Source: Alphaproteobacteria bacterium
Lineage (GTDB): Bacteria > Pseudomonadota > Alphaproteobacteria > Rhizobiales > JAJFHC01
Direction of reading: 5' to 3'
Assembly: GCA_021775805.1 (NCBI GenBank)
Contig: JAJFHD010000091.1
Coordinates: 1-38,815 of the forward strand
Length of the DNA: 38,815 bases
Each line of letters opens with the position of its first letter. The first letter of the stretch is position 1. Shown here one piece after another: positions 1 to 8,570 of the stretch. A program made the position numbers and the translations under genes. The notes beneath the pieces are model-generated. The model saw only the letters and a program-made list of their open reading frames with translations. It ran no database searches and was not told the origin of the DNA.

Positions 1-2
1 TC

Positions 3-302
3 TCCGCCTGGGTCAACGTCCTGCTTCTCAGTCGGACGTTGTCGGCGCGTGGACAGTTCAGCCTCGATGCCCGCTGCCGCCTGCGGGTACCCATGATCCT
101 GCTTGCCAGTCTCGTGATGGGTGCCGCCGTCTGGTACGCAAATCTCTGGGCGTTCCCGGTTGTGTCGGCTGCGGACCTCGGCTTCAAGGTCATCCTGCTC
201 GGCGGACTGGTCACCGCAGGCGCTGTGGTGTTCTTCACTATCACCCAGATCACCGGCGCTGCCCGCCTTTCGGAACTGGCCCGGATTTTTCGCAAGACGT
301 GA
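3..302 (+). CDS. murJ: Lipid II flippase MurJ, C-terminal fragment
   Basis: The reading frame is open from the window edge to the TGA at 300-302, so only the last 99 residues are present and the start lies upstream. The fragment begins SAWVNVLLLSR and contains two hydrophobic segments (about residues 30-48 and 58-80) followed by a short basic tail. This matches the last two transmembrane helices of MurJ/MviN, the inner-membrane MOP-family flippase that moves lipid II to the periplasm for peptidoglycan synthesis. The assignment rests on the C-terminal pattern and on synteny: murJ next to trpS is common in alphaproteobacteria, and trpS appears at 9497 after the inserted cox module. The gene converges on the minus-strand gene that ends at 331. 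Confidence 0.75.
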   Translation, partial: SAWVNVLLLSRTLSARGQFSLDARCRLRVPMILLASLVMGAAVWYANLWAFPVVSAADLGFKVILLGGLVTAGAVVFFTITQITGAARLSELARIFRKT

Positions 303-330
303 ACTGAAAGCTATTGCAGCTTGCGCGTTT

Positions 331-1194
331 TCAATTCAGGAACTCTTCGATCCAGCGTTGATAGTCGTCGCGACGCGAAACCGATTTCATCAGATCTGCC
401 GATGCCAACGTGTTCAACGCGGACGGCGCGCCGCCTTCTCTGAGGTGCTTCATGGTCTGGTAGATTGCCTGGGTCGCGGCCGCAAACGGTTGATGCCCCT
501 GAAGTGCCACCCTGACGCCCTTTGATGCCAGATAATCTGTGTCCGCAAGGTCGGGCCCGGTACCGCCGACGATTATCGGGAGATCGGATTCAGCGGCAAT
601 CAATTCTAGATCTGGCCTGGTTTTCACACCAACCAGGAAAATGGCATCGACGCCTGTCCGGGAATAGGCCCTGACGCGCCGGGCTGCATCTTCCGGTCCG
701 GTCATGGCGGCCGCACTCGTGCGCGCAGCGATGGCAAGCGATGGATCGCGCCTGGCCTCGACGGCGGCGCGCATCTTGCCAGTGCCCTCTTCGATTGTGA
801 TGAGTGTGGAGACTCCGCCGGACGCAAATCCTTGCGGCAAGGCTGTGTCTTCGATCGAAAGCCCGGCTATGCCCGCCGCCTCGAGTTCCTCGACGGTCCG
901 CATGACGTTGAGCGCGTTGCCATACCCGTGATCGGCGTCGACCAGGATCGGCAACTCGCCGGCCCGCGAGATCCGATAGGCCTGACCGGCAAACTCCGAC
1001 AAAGTCAGCACGATCATGTCCGGGGCACCGAGGACCGTGAGTGACGCGACCGAGCCTGCGAACATGCCCAGTTCGAAACCCAGATCCTGGGCAATGCGTA
1101 CCGATACGGGATCGTGCACCGAGGCAGGATGGACACAGATGTCGGAGTCAAGAAGGTTCCGGAACGCCTGTCGGCGTTCACTCCATCGATTCAT
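331..1194 (-). CDS. Oxaloacetate decarboxylase-like protein (PEP mutase/isocitrate lyase superfamily)
   Basis: A 287-residue protein of the PEP mutase/isocitrate lyase TIM-barrel superfamily. The metal- and substrate-binding segment DADHGYGNALNV and the following SIEDT are clear. The flexible loop after EDT lacks the KKCGH cysteine motif of isocitrate lyases, and the whole protein aligns from memory, at the same length, with Pseudomonas PA4872, a characterised oxaloacetate decarboxylase. The expected reaction is Mg-dependent decarboxylation of oxaloacetate to pyruvate in the cytoplasm. The start at 1194 was chosen because GGGGAG lies about 6 bases upstream; the longer frame to 1284 has no such site. 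It is divergent from coxC, with about 158 bp between the two starts. The family is well supported; the exact substrate is inferred. Confidence 0.75.
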   Translation of the reverse strand: MNRWSERRQAFRNLLDSDICVHPASVHDPVSVRIAQDLGFELGMFAGSVASLTVLGAPDMIVLTLSEFAGQAYRISRAGELPILVDADHGYGNALNVMRTVEELEAAGIAGLSIEDTALPQGFASGGVSTLITIEEGTGKMRAAVEARRDPSLAIAARTSAAAMTGPEDAARRVRAYSRTGVDAIFLVGVKTRPDLELIAAESDLPIIVGGTGPDLADTDYLASKGVRVALQGHQPFAAATQAIYQTMKHLREGGAPSALNTLASADLMKSVSRRDDYQRWIEEFLN

Positions 1195-1240
1195 GAATGT
1201 CTCCCCTGTTTGGATACTGTCCGGGACGTCGTGCATGTCT

Positions 1241-1254
1241 GCAGTTCGTGAAAT
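1241..1254 (+). promoter_or_regulatory. 14-bp motif shared with the coxM upstream region (copy 1)
   Basis: GCAGTTCGTGAAAT lies in the divergent region between the decarboxylase-like gene and coxC. The identical 14 bases recur at 2531-2544 upstream of coxM. A related TCGTG half lies 17 bases upstream at 1229-1233. LytTR proteins bind short direct repeats on one face of DNA, so this may be a binding site for CoxC or a related regulator. The link to CoxC is inference. Confidence 0.4.
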
Positions 1255-1352
1255 CCGGATCGACCATACCATGCTTGTCACCATTCAAAATGCATGCAGA
1301 AATGCAGCGCAGTCATGTTGCATTGCGTTTCAGATGATTGTTCAATCCCGTC

Positions 1353-2489
1353 ATGTTGGTTGTCTCTTATGACTGGATGCTTGTCCTGGCCTCCGTGCTG
1401 GTGGCGATTCTGGCCGCTTTCACGGGGTTTCGCCTGACCAGTGGGCTTGCCGCCCTGTCGCCGGAGCAGCGCAAGCCCCACGTTGCGAAGGCCGCCCTGG
1501 CCCTGGGCGGTGGCATCTGGTCGATGCACTTCATCGGCATGATTGCAGTCCGGATATCGGTTGCCATCGAGTATGACGCCCTGGCAACGCTGGGTTCGGC
1601 CCTTGTCGCTATTCTGATCACCGGCTTCGGCCTGGGCCTGCTGCATTTCGGAGAACGCACCAGAACCCGGATTGTTCTGGCGGGCATTGCCATGGGCCTG
1701 GGCATCGTCTCCATGCATTACATGGGGATGTCGGCCATTCGTGGAAACTGCGTCGTATCCTACAACCCCATAGGTATTATTCTTTCTGCCGCGGTCGGCA
1801 TTATGTCGTCGATTGCAGCGCTCTGGCTGGCCTACAAGCAGCGCCTGCTACGCGACCTGGCGCTTGGCGCGGTGGCTTTCGGCATTGCCATATCCGCCAT
1901 GCATTATACGGCGATGATTTACACCCGGTTCGACCCGGCAGTGGAGATTGTTGCCATTCCCGATCCTATTCTTTCGTCCGGTCTCCTGGCCCTGATCGTC
2001 GCGGTGTCATCGTTCCTGATTTGTGGATTTTTCCTTCTGACCGCAATTCCTGCCACCCCCATGGGATCGGGACAGGGGGATCCGGCCAGTTTCATGAAGG
2101 ACGGGCAGGACAGCGATGTCGCCGGGAAAACCGATGAGGCACCGGACCCCGCCACATTGACCAGATTGCCGTACGAGACGACCAACATGACGAAGTTCAT
2201 CGCATTGAGCGATGTCTTCGCGATTAAGGCGGATGGTCATTACACCCGCCTCTATGACCGGACCGGGGACTATTTCTGTCCGTGGTCAATTTCCAGCATC
2301 GAACAGAAACTGGAAGATCCCAACTTCCTGAGAACCCATCGCTCGTACCTCGTCAACATCGCTCATGTCACCGGAATACAACGCACCGGCGACAACGCGT
2401 CTTGTCAACTGGGCGATGAGGCAAACTCCAAAATTCCGGTGAGCAGGACCAAGGTCCAGGACGTGCGAAAGGCGCTTGGAGTCGACTGA
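1353..2489 (+). CDS. coxC: MHYT-LytTR membrane transcriptional regulator CoxC-like
   Basis: A predicted 378-residue membrane sensor fused to a DNA-binding domain. The N-terminal two thirds is an MHYT sensor with multiple hydrophobic helices and three signature motifs, SMHFIGM (about residue 57), SMHYMGM and AMHYTAM. These are proposed to bind copper and sense a diatomic gas such as CO, O2 or NO. After an acidic linker, the last 90 residues form a LytTR domain (FAIKADGHYTRLYD ... FLRTHRSYLVNI). The same architecture defines CoxC and CoxH of the Oligotropha carboxidovorans cox cluster. The ATG at 1353 was preferred to the TTG at 1338 because MHYT proteins usually begin at this point; no strong ribosome site is visible for either. 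Adjacency to coxM suggests it regulates the CO dehydrogenase genes. Confidence 0.85.
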   Translation: MLVVSYDWMLVLASVLVAILAAFTGFRLTSGLAALSPEQRKPHVAKAALALGGGIWSMHFIGMIAVRISVAIEYDALATLGSALVAILITGFGLGLLHFGERTRTRIVLAGIAMGLGIVSMHYMGMSAIRGNCVVSYNPIGIILSAAVGIMSSIAALWLAYKQRLLRDLALGAVAFGIAISAMHYTAMIYTRFDPAVEIVAIPDPILSSGLLALIVAVSSFLICGFFLLTAIPATPMGSGQGDPASFMKDGQDSDVAGKTDEAPDPATLTRLPYETTNMTKFIALSDVFAIKADGHYTRLYDRTGDYFCPWSISSIEQKLEDPNFLRTHRSYLVNIAHVTGIQRTGDNASCQLGDEANSKIPVSRTKVQDVRKALGVD

Positions 2490-2510
2490 TCCGGTCCTTC
2501 TGTCACATCC

Positions 2511-2544
2511 GCAACTCGTGCAGCTCAGCCGCAGTTCGTGAAAT
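2511..2544 (+). promoter_or_regulatory. Direct repeat upstream of coxM with second copy of the 14-bp motif
   Basis: GCAACTCGTG at 2511-2520 and GCAGTTCGTG at 2531-2540 form an imperfect direct repeat with a 20-bp period, about two helical turns. The second repeat extends to GCAGTTCGTGAAAT (2531-2544), identical to 1241-1254 ahead of coxC. Placement about 100 bp before the coxM start suits an activator site for the structural genes. Direct repeats about two turns apart are typical of LytTR binding sites; assignment to CoxC is inferred. Confidence 0.45.
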
Positions 2545-2642
2545 TTAGCCGTATCTCACGTTCCAGACCGGTGGGATCGATCACTCTGCCTCTAAAATCG
2601 CGCTTCAATACAAAAACATCACGCGTTGATTTGGAGGGAACC

Positions 2643-3509
2643 ATGATACCGGCGGCGTTTGACTATCACCGGCCGACTTCGATTGCCGAAGTCATTGGCC
2701 TGCTCAGCGATCTGGGCGACGAGGCGCAGATTGTTGCAGGCGGTCATAGCCTGATTCCTATGATGAAGCTGCGCATGGCGACACCGGAACATCTGGTCGA
2801 CATGCAGGACATTGCGGAATTGAAATACATTTCCGTCGAGGACGGTTCCCTGTCGATCGGGTCGATGACCACACAAAGTGACCTGATCGCGTCGGAGACT
2901 GTTGCAAAAAGTTGTCCGATCCTGGTCGAGACCTCGCTTCAGATCGCAGATCCCCAGATCCGCAATCTGGGAACGTTAGGTGGAAATGTTGCCAATGGCG
3001 ACCCGGGCAACGATATGCCGGCGGTCATGCAGGCGCTGGATGCGCGTTTCATGCTCGAAGGGCCTGGCGGAATGCGGTCGGTGGCTGCCCGTGAATTCTA
3101 TGAAGCCGCCTACTTTACCGCTCGCAAGGACGATGAGGTTCTGACCGCCATTCGCATTCCGATACCGGCGGAAGGCCATGGCAGTGCCTATGTCAAACAG
3201 AAACGCAAAGTCGGCGACTATGCGACGGCGGCGGCAGCGGCCATTGTCACGGTGGCGTCCGGCCAGGTGGCCAGCGCGTCGATTGCCCTGACGAATGTGG
3301 CGGACACGCCGCTTTATGCCGAGGCTGCATCCCAGGCGTTGGAGGGAAATGCGCCCGACGCGGCTGCCATCAATGCAGCAGCCGAAGCCGCCATGGCGAT
3401 CGCTCAGCCCGCCAGCGACGGCCGGGGATCGGTTGAATTCCGGACGAAGCTTACGGGCGTCATGGTACGCCGCGCAATTCAGGCCGCCCTCGAACGGGCT
3501 GCGGGCTAG
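2643..3509 (+). CDS. coxM: Carbon monoxide dehydrogenase medium (FAD) subunit CoxM
   Basis: Flavoprotein subunit of the aerobic Mo-Cu CO dehydrogenase, passing electrons from the Fe-S subunit to FAD and on to quinone or the respiratory chain. The 288-residue length equals that of Oligotropha CoxM. The two FAD-pyrophosphate motifs are in the canonical places: AGGHS at residues 32-36 and TLGGN at 111-115. The start at 2643 is supported by the ribosome site GGAGG (in TTGGAGGGAACC) just upstream; the frame is open further upstream but no family similarity extends there. It is followed 14 bp later by coxS. Gene order M-S-L is that of form I (CO-oxidising) operons. Confidence 0.95.
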   Translation: MIPAAFDYHRPTSIAEVIGLLSDLGDEAQIVAGGHSLIPMMKLRMATPEHLVDMQDIAELKYISVEDGSLSIGSMTTQSDLIASETVAKSCPILVETSLQIADPQIRNLGTLGGNVANGDPGNDMPAVMQALDARFMLEGPGGMRSVAAREFYEAAYFTARKDDEVLTAIRIPIPAEGHGSAYVKQKRKVGDYATAAAAAIVTVASGQVASASIALTNVADTPLYAEAASQALEGNAPDAAAINAAAEAAMAIAQPASDGRGSVEFRTKLTGVMVRRAIQAALERAAG

Positions 3510-3523
3510 AAGGAACTCATTCG

Positions 3524-4018
3524 ATGTCAAAAATGCACGTAAAGATGACCGTCAACGGCCGGGCCGTCGAAGGCTTGACGGAACCGCGCACCCTGCTGAT
3601 CCATTTCCTGCGCGAGGACCAGGGCCTGACCGGCGCGCACATCGGCTGCGACACCAGTCATTGCGGCGCCTGCACGGTCGATATGAACGGCCAGTCGGTG
3701 AAGGCCTGCACGGTCTTTGCCGCCCAGGCCAACGACGCGGAAATCACCACCATTGAAGGCATTGCCGATGCCGCCGGCACACTTCATCCGCTGCAGGAAG
3801 CCTTCCGGGAACATCACGGTCTGCAATGCGGGTTCTGCACGCCCGGCATGATCACCCGTGCCTATCGCCTGCTGCAGGAGAATCCCAGTCCCACGGAAGA
3901 GGAAATTCGAATGGGCCTCTCCGGCAACCTGTGCCGGTGCACCGGATATCAGAACATCATCAAGTCGGTTCAGGCAGCCGCCGATACGATCAATGCGGCC
4001 CGGGAGGCAGCAGAATGA
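3524..4018 (+). CDS. coxS: Carbon monoxide dehydrogenase small (2Fe-2S) subunit CoxS
   Basis: A 164-residue iron-sulfur subunit that relays electrons from the molybdenum centre to FAD. The N-terminal plant-ferredoxin-type cluster is bound by C42, C47, C50 and C62 ([12 protein letters not shown]). The C-terminal helical-domain cluster is bound by C102, C105, C137 and C139 (CGFC ... CRC). From memory these are the same residue numbers as in Oligotropha CoxS. An AGGA ribosome site precedes the ATG by about 9 bases. The TGA stop overlaps the coxL start (ATGA at 4015-4018), indicating translational coupling and a fixed subunit ratio. Confidence 0.96.
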   Translation: MSKMHVKMTVNGRAVEGLTEPRTLLIHFLREDQGLTGAHIGCDTSHCGACTVDMNGQSVKACTVFAAQANDAEITTIEGIADAAGTLHPLQEAFREHHGLQCGFCTPGMITRAYRLLQENPSPTEEEIRMGLSGNLCRCTGYQNIIKSVQAAADTINAAREAAE

Positions 4019-6435
4019 ACGAACAGACACCGCCCGCCGTCGAGCGTGCAGAAAAACTCCAAGGCCTGGGCTCATCCCGCAAACGCGTCGAGGACGCCCG
4101 CTTTACTCAAGGCAAGGGCAACTATGTCGACGATATCAAGCTGCCGGGTATGCTGTTCGGTGACTTCGTACGGTCGTCCTACGGCCACGCCCGAATCAAA
4201 TCGATCAATGCCGAAGCGGCCCTCGCGCTCCCCGGCGTCATTGCCGTCCTGACCGCGGCTGATCTCAAGCCCCTGAACCTGGACTACATGCCGACCCTTG
4301 CCGGCGACGTGCAGGCCGTGTTGGCCGGTGACAAGGTCTTGTTTCAAAACCAGGAGATTGCCTTTGTCATCGCTGAAGACCGCTATATCGCAGCCGATGC
4401 GGTAGAACTGGTCGAAGTCGAGTACGAAGAGCTGCCGGTCGTCGTCGATCCGACCAAGGCAATGGCGGACGATGCCCCCACTTTGCGCGAAGATATCGCG
4501 GACAAGACCGAAGGGGCGCACGGCCCCCGCCGTCATCCCAATCACATTTTCACCTGGGAATCGGGAGACCGGGACTCAACCGATACCGCCCTTGGTGCCG
4601 CCGACGTGGTCGCCAAGGAATTGATCAGCTATCAGCGTGTGCATCCCTGTCCACTGGAAACCTGTGGTTGTGTCGCTTCCATGGACAAGATCAATGGAAA
4701 ACTGACCTTGTGGGGCACGTTCCAGGCGCCCCATGCAGTGCGTACCGTAGCCTCGCTGATTTCGACAATCCCCGAACACAATATTCGGGTGATCTCGCCC
4801 GACATCGGTGGTGGGTTCGGCAACAAGGTCGGCGTCTATCCCGGCTACATCTGCGCCATCGTTGCATCGATCGTCACCGGTGTTCCGGTAAAGTGGGTCG
4901 AGGACCGCATGGAGAACCTCTCGACCACTGCGTTCGCTCGTGATTATCACATGACCGGCGAGATCGGCGCGACCAGCGACGGCCGCATCACATCGCTCAA
5001 ATGTCATGTGCTGGCCGACCACGGTGCCTTCGATGCCTGTGCGGACCCGACCAAGTTCCCCGCCGGATTCATGAACATATGCACCGGCTCCTACGACATC
5101 CCGACCGCCTATCTCGAGGTCGACGGCGTCTATACCAACAAGGCGCCGGGCGGTGTCGCCTACCGATGCTCGTTCCGGGTGACCGAAGCGTCCTATTTTA
5201 TCGAACGCATGGTCGATGTGCTCGCACGCAAACTCGACATGGACCCGGCGGAGCTGCGTCGCAAGAATTTCATCCGCAAGGACCAGTTCCCCTACACCTC
5301 CGCATTGGGGTGGGAATACGATTCCGGCGATTATCACACCGCCATGGACCAGGCCATGGAAACCGTCGGTTATGCCGGTTTGCGCGAGGAGCAAGCTGCC
5401 AACCGTCAGGCTTTTGCCGCGGGCGAGACCCGCAAGCTGATGGGCATTGGTGTGGCCTTCTTCACCGAAATTGTCGGGGCAGGTCCGGTCAAGAACTGCG
5501 ATATCTTGGGGTTGGGCATGTTCGACTCCTGTGAAATCCGCATCCATCCCACCGGCAGCGCCATTGCCCGCCTCGGCACCATCAGCCAGGGCCAGGGTCA
5601 TGCCACCACTTTCGCACAGATCCTCGCGACCGAAATCGGCCTGCCGGCGGACGCCATCACGATCGAGGAAGGTGACACCGATACCGCACCTTATGGTCTG
5701 GGAACCTACGGATCTCGCTCGACGCCGGTGGCCGGCGCCGCAACCGCCATGGCCGGACGCAAGATCCGGGCAAAAGCGCAGATGATTGCGGCCTATCTGC
5801 TTGAAGTCCACGATGACGATGTCGAATGGGACATCGACCGGTTTGTGGTCAAGGGCGCGCCCGAACGTTTCAAGACCATGAGCGAATTGGCCTTTGCCGC
5901 CTACAACCAGGCGATCCCGGGCCTCGAGCCCGGCCTTGAAGCGGTCAGCTACTACGATCCGCCCAACATGACCTATCCGTTCGGGGCCTACATCTGCGTT
6001 CTCGACATCGACGTCGACACCGGAGTAACCGACGTCAGACGGTTCTATGCGCTGGACGATTGCGGCACACGCATCAACCCGATGATCATCGAAGGCCAGG
6101 TCCACGGCGGTCTCACCGAAGCCCTCGCCATCGCCATGGGTCAGCAGATCACCTATGACGAGATCGGCAATGTCATGGGGGCAAGCCTGATGGACTACTA
6201 CCTGCCGACCGCGGTCGAGACGCCCAATTGGGAAACCGATTTCACGGTCACCCCGTCGCCCCATCATCCGATCGGCGCCAAGGGTGTAGGCGAATCGCCC
6301 AACGTCGGCGGCGTCTCGGCGTTCTCCAATGCCGTCAACGATGCCTTCGCCCATGCTGGCCTGGTCCACACCCAGATGCCTCACGATCACTGGCGCGTCT
6401 GGCAGACGGCCCGTGACCTGGGTCTGACGGACTGA
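4015..6435 (+). CDS. coxL: Aerobic carbon monoxide dehydrogenase large subunit, form I CoxL
   Basis: The 806-residue catalytic subunit, carrying the molybdopterin-cytosine-dinucleotide cofactor and the Mo-Cu site that oxidises CO to CO2. The form I active-site loop AYRCSFR is present at residues 382-388, with Cys385 as the copper ligand. Q237 (in GTFQAPH) and E760 (in KGVGESPN) match active-site Q240 and E763 of the Oligotropha enzyme with a constant offset of three. Form II homologues carry AYRGAGR instead, so this is a true CO dehydrogenase rather than a generic xanthine-oxidase-family protein. The start overlaps the coxS stop. A long antisense open frame here is a GC-driven shadow. Confidence 0.97.
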   Translation: MNEQTPPAVERAEKLQGLGSSRKRVEDARFTQGKGNYVDDIKLPGMLFGDFVRSSYGHARIKSINAEAALALPGVIAVLTAADLKPLNLDYMPTLAGDVQAVLAGDKVLFQNQEIAFVIAEDRYIAADAVELVEVEYEELPVVVDPTKAMADDAPTLREDIADKTEGAHGPRRHPNHIFTWESGDRDSTDTALGAADVVAKELISYQRVHPCPLETCGCVASMDKINGKLTLWGTFQAPHAVRTVASLISTIPEHNIRVISPDIGGGFGNKVGVYPGYICAIVASIVTGVPVKWVEDRMENLSTTAFARDYHMTGEIGATSDGRITSLKCHVLADHGAFDACADPTKFPAGFMNICTGSYDIPTAYLEVDGVYTNKAPGGVAYRCSFRVTEASYFIERMVDVLARKLDMDPAELRRKNFIRKDQFPYTSALGWEYDSGDYHTAMDQAMETVGYAGLREEQAANRQAFAAGETRKLMGIGVAFFTEIVGAGPVKNCDILGLGMFDSCEIRIHPTGSAIARLGTISQGQGHATTFAQILATEIGLPADAITIEEGDTDTAPYGLGTYGSRSTPVAGAATAMAGRKIRAKAQMIAAYLLEVHDDDVEWDIDRFVVKGAPERFKTMSELAFAAYNQAIPGLEPGLEAVSYYDPPNMTYPFGAYICVLDIDVDTGVTDVRRFYALDDCGTRINPMIIEGQVHGGLTEALAIAMGQQITYDEIGNVMGASLMDYYLPTAVETPNWETDFTVTPSPHHPIGAKGVGESPNVGGVSAFSNAVNDAFAHAGLVHTQMPHDHWRVWQTARDLGLTD

Positions 6436-6501
6436 CCCCGTGCAGGCGATTGGCTGGCACCGGCCCTTGTCCGGCAGGCGTCAATGGGTTGAAGATAGGC
6501 C

Positions 6502-7380
6502 ATGACAGATCTGGAAGACCTGAAAGCCCGGTTCGCGCAAACCGGTTTTATCGCCGACGAGACCATCGCGGTCGCCGTCGGCCTGATGACGAAACTGTCG
6601 CGCCCGCTGCTTCTGGAAGGAGCCGCGGGCGTCGGCAAGACCGAGGTTGCCAAGGCCCTGGCGGCGATGCTGGACACAAAACTCATCCGGCTTCAGTGTT
6701 ACGAAGGCCTCGATGCCGCCTCGGCGATCTACGAATGGAACTATCAGCGCCAGCTCCTTGCCATAAAAGCCCATGAGGGAACCGGAGAACGGGCAGAAGC
6801 CGTCGAAGCCAAGGTCTTTTCCGAAGATTATCTTCTCAAACGACCTTTGCTGCTGGCCATCAGCGAGCCAGTGCCGCCTGTCCTGCTGATCGACGAGATT
6901 GACCGGGCCGACACCGAATTTGAGGCCTATCTGCTGGAACTGCTGTCGGACTTTCAGGTGACGGTCCCTGAGATCGGCACGATCAAGGCCACATCCATCC
7001 CGCACGTCGTCCTTACCTCCAACGGCACCCGAGACCTGTCGGACGCTCTTCGCCGTCGCTGCCTCTACTCCTATGTGGAGTTTCCCGACGCTGAAAAGGA
7101 GTTGGCGATCCTGCATCGGCGTATCGACGGTCTGGATCATGTGCTGGCGCAGGAGATTGTCGGATTCGTGCAGGGCCTGCGCCGCGAGGATCTGGAAAAA
7201 ATCCCGGGCATCGCGGAAACCCTGGACTGGGCGGCAGCGCTGGCCGGGCTCGATGTCAGGACGCTCGACGGCAATCTGGAAAGTGTTCAGGCAAGCCTGA
7301 TCTGCCTGTTGAAGACCGAAAGCGACCTGAAGACAATAACTCCGGAAGTAACGTCCCGACTCGCCGGAAAGGCTGCCTGA
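6502..7380 (+). CDS. coxD: MoxR-family AAA+ ATPase CoxD
   Basis: A 292-residue AAA+ chaperone of the MoxR group, close to the length of Oligotropha CoxD. Walker A GAAGVGKT spans residues 40-47 and Walker B VLLIDEID spans 127-134; sensor and arginine-finger regions (LTSNGTRDLSDALRRRC) follow. In Oligotropha, CoxD is a membrane-associated ATPase needed to introduce sulfur and copper into the CoxL active site. It follows coxL after 66 bp and ends one base before the coxE start. It is expected to work with the VWA protein CoxE as a MoxR-VWA pair in maturation. Confidence 0.93.
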   Translation: MTDLEDLKARFAQTGFIADETIAVAVGLMTKLSRPLLLEGAAGVGKTEVAKALAAMLDTKLIRLQCYEGLDAASAIYEWNYQRQLLAIKAHEGTGERAEAVEAKVFSEDYLLKRPLLLAISEPVPPVLLIDEIDRADTEFEAYLLELLSDFQVTVPEIGTIKATSIPHVVLTSNGTRDLSDALRRRCLYSYVEFPDAEKELAILHRRIDGLDHVLAQEIVGFVQGLRREDLEKIPGIAETLDWAAALAGLDVRTLDGNLESVQASLICLLKTESDLKTITPEVTSRLAGKAA

Positions 7381-7381
7381 C

Positions 7382-8560
7382 ATGACGGCAAGTGGCACAT
7401 CGGCGATTGCCGAGCGCATGACGGGATTCATTTCCCATCTGAGGTTGAACGGTTTTGCCTTGGGCCCCGCCGAGACCGAACTGGCCCTAAGGGTTCTCGA
7501 TGCTTCGGACGGTGTTGATGTTCGGCAGGACCGCCTTGGCCTGAAGACCGCCCTGAGCGCCGACCGCGAGCAGTGGCAGACCTTCGAGGCCCTGTTCGAG
7601 GCTTACTGGTTTGCCAGGGGCCGGGCCCGTGACGCCAGCGCCGCGACGTCGCGGACCGTCCGCAGCACGCCCCCGATTGCCGGTTTGTGGCAACAGGCCC
7701 TGGAGCAGGGCCACGAACAGATGGCCGACAGCCCGGCAAGCCTCGGCCAAAGTGATCCTGATACGGAATATGATGCCGTCCATGGACGGCTCATGGCCAG
7801 CACCCAGCGATCTGTCTACAGAAAAGACCTGCGCAAGATTGTCGATCCTGACGAGTTGCGTCAGGCACAAGCAATTGCCTTGAAGCTGGCACAGGCGATC
7901 CATGTCAATCTGTCGCGAAGACGCCGTGCCGCACGGCGTGGCCAACCAGTCGACCTGAGACGCACCTTGCGCGCAAGCCTCGCCCGCGGCGGCGAACCCA
8001 TTGATCTTTATCGCCGCTGCCGTCCTGTACGGCCCGTGCGGCTGGTCCTTTTGCTGGATGTGTCCGCGTCCATGCAGGACTACAGCCGGCCCTTTCTCCA
8101 GTTTGCCAAGGGTCTGATTGGCCAATGGCTTGAGGCCGAGGCGTTCATCTTTCACACCCGGCTGGTCAAGGTGTCCGATGCCTTGCGCGAGCGCGATCCG
8201 TTTCGAGCCATGGCGCGGTTGACCCTGATGACGCAAGGCATCGGCGGCGGCACCAGAATTGGCGGAAGCCTGGCGCACTTCAACGACCAGTATGCGGCCG
8301 GAACGCTCAATTCCCGTAGCGTGGCGGTCGTGATCAGCGATGGCTATGACACCGGTCCGCCGGAGCAGATCGCCCGTGAACTGGCACGACTTCAGCGCAA
8401 GACACGGCGGATAGTCTGGTTGAATCCCCTGGCAGGCTGGCGCGACTATGAACCCGTGGCGCAGGCCATGGCGGCAGCCATGCCCTTCATCGACTGTTTT
8501 GCACCGGCGACGACTTTGCAGGACCTGGCGGCAATCGAACCGATGCTGAGAGACTTATGA
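7382..8560 (+). CDS. coxE: VWA-domain CO dehydrogenase maturation protein CoxE
   Basis: A 392-residue protein of the CoxE family. The first 210 residues are a helical, arginine-rich region; the second half is a von Willebrand factor A domain with an intact MIDAS start, LLLDVSASM (D226, S228, S230), and a later VVISDGYDTG segment. VWA proteins encoded next to MoxR ATPases act as their adaptors, so CoxE probably presents apo-CoxL to CoxD during insertion of the sulfido-copper part of the cofactor. The start lies one base after the coxD stop, with GGAAAGG inside the coxD end as a plausible ribosome site. No truncation is seen. Confidence 0.92.
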   Translation: MTASGTSAIAERMTGFISHLRLNGFALGPAETELALRVLDASDGVDVRQDRLGLKTALSADREQWQTFEALFEAYWFARGRARDASAATSRTVRSTPPIAGLWQQALEQGHEQMADSPASLGQSDPDTEYDAVHGRLMASTQRSVYRKDLRKIVDPDELRQAQAIALKLAQAIHVNLSRRRRAARRGQPVDLRRTLRASLARGGEPIDLYRRCRPVRPVRLVLLLDVSASMQDYSRPFLQFAKGLIGQWLEAEAFIFHTRLVKVSDALRERDPFRAMARLTLMTQGIGGGTRIGGSLAHFNDQYAAGTLNSRSVAVVISDGYDTGPPEQIARELARLQRKTRRIVWLNPLAGWRDYEPVAQAMAAAMPFIDCFAPATTLQDLAAIEPMLRDL

Positions 8561-8570
8561 GGGCCGGCGG

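Noticed and set aside
308..328. Weak hairpin AAGCT/AGCTT with a short T-run after murJ
   Set aside because: Only five A/T-rich base pairs and a broken T-run; too weak to call a terminator.
1278..1718. Minus-strand open frames overlapping the start of coxC
   Set aside because: They have low-complexity composition (Gln/His/Arg-rich), no domain, and overlap the MHYT coding region.
4576..6390. 604-residue open frame antisense to coxL
   Set aside because: It is the complementary-strand shadow of a long high-GC gene; its translation shows no recognisable domain and coxL is unambiguous.
6450..6490. Sigma-54-like TGGCAC...CTTGT sequence before coxD
   Set aside because: The spacing between the GG and GC elements is off by one base and the second half lacks TTGCA; no activator of sigma-54 is nearby.
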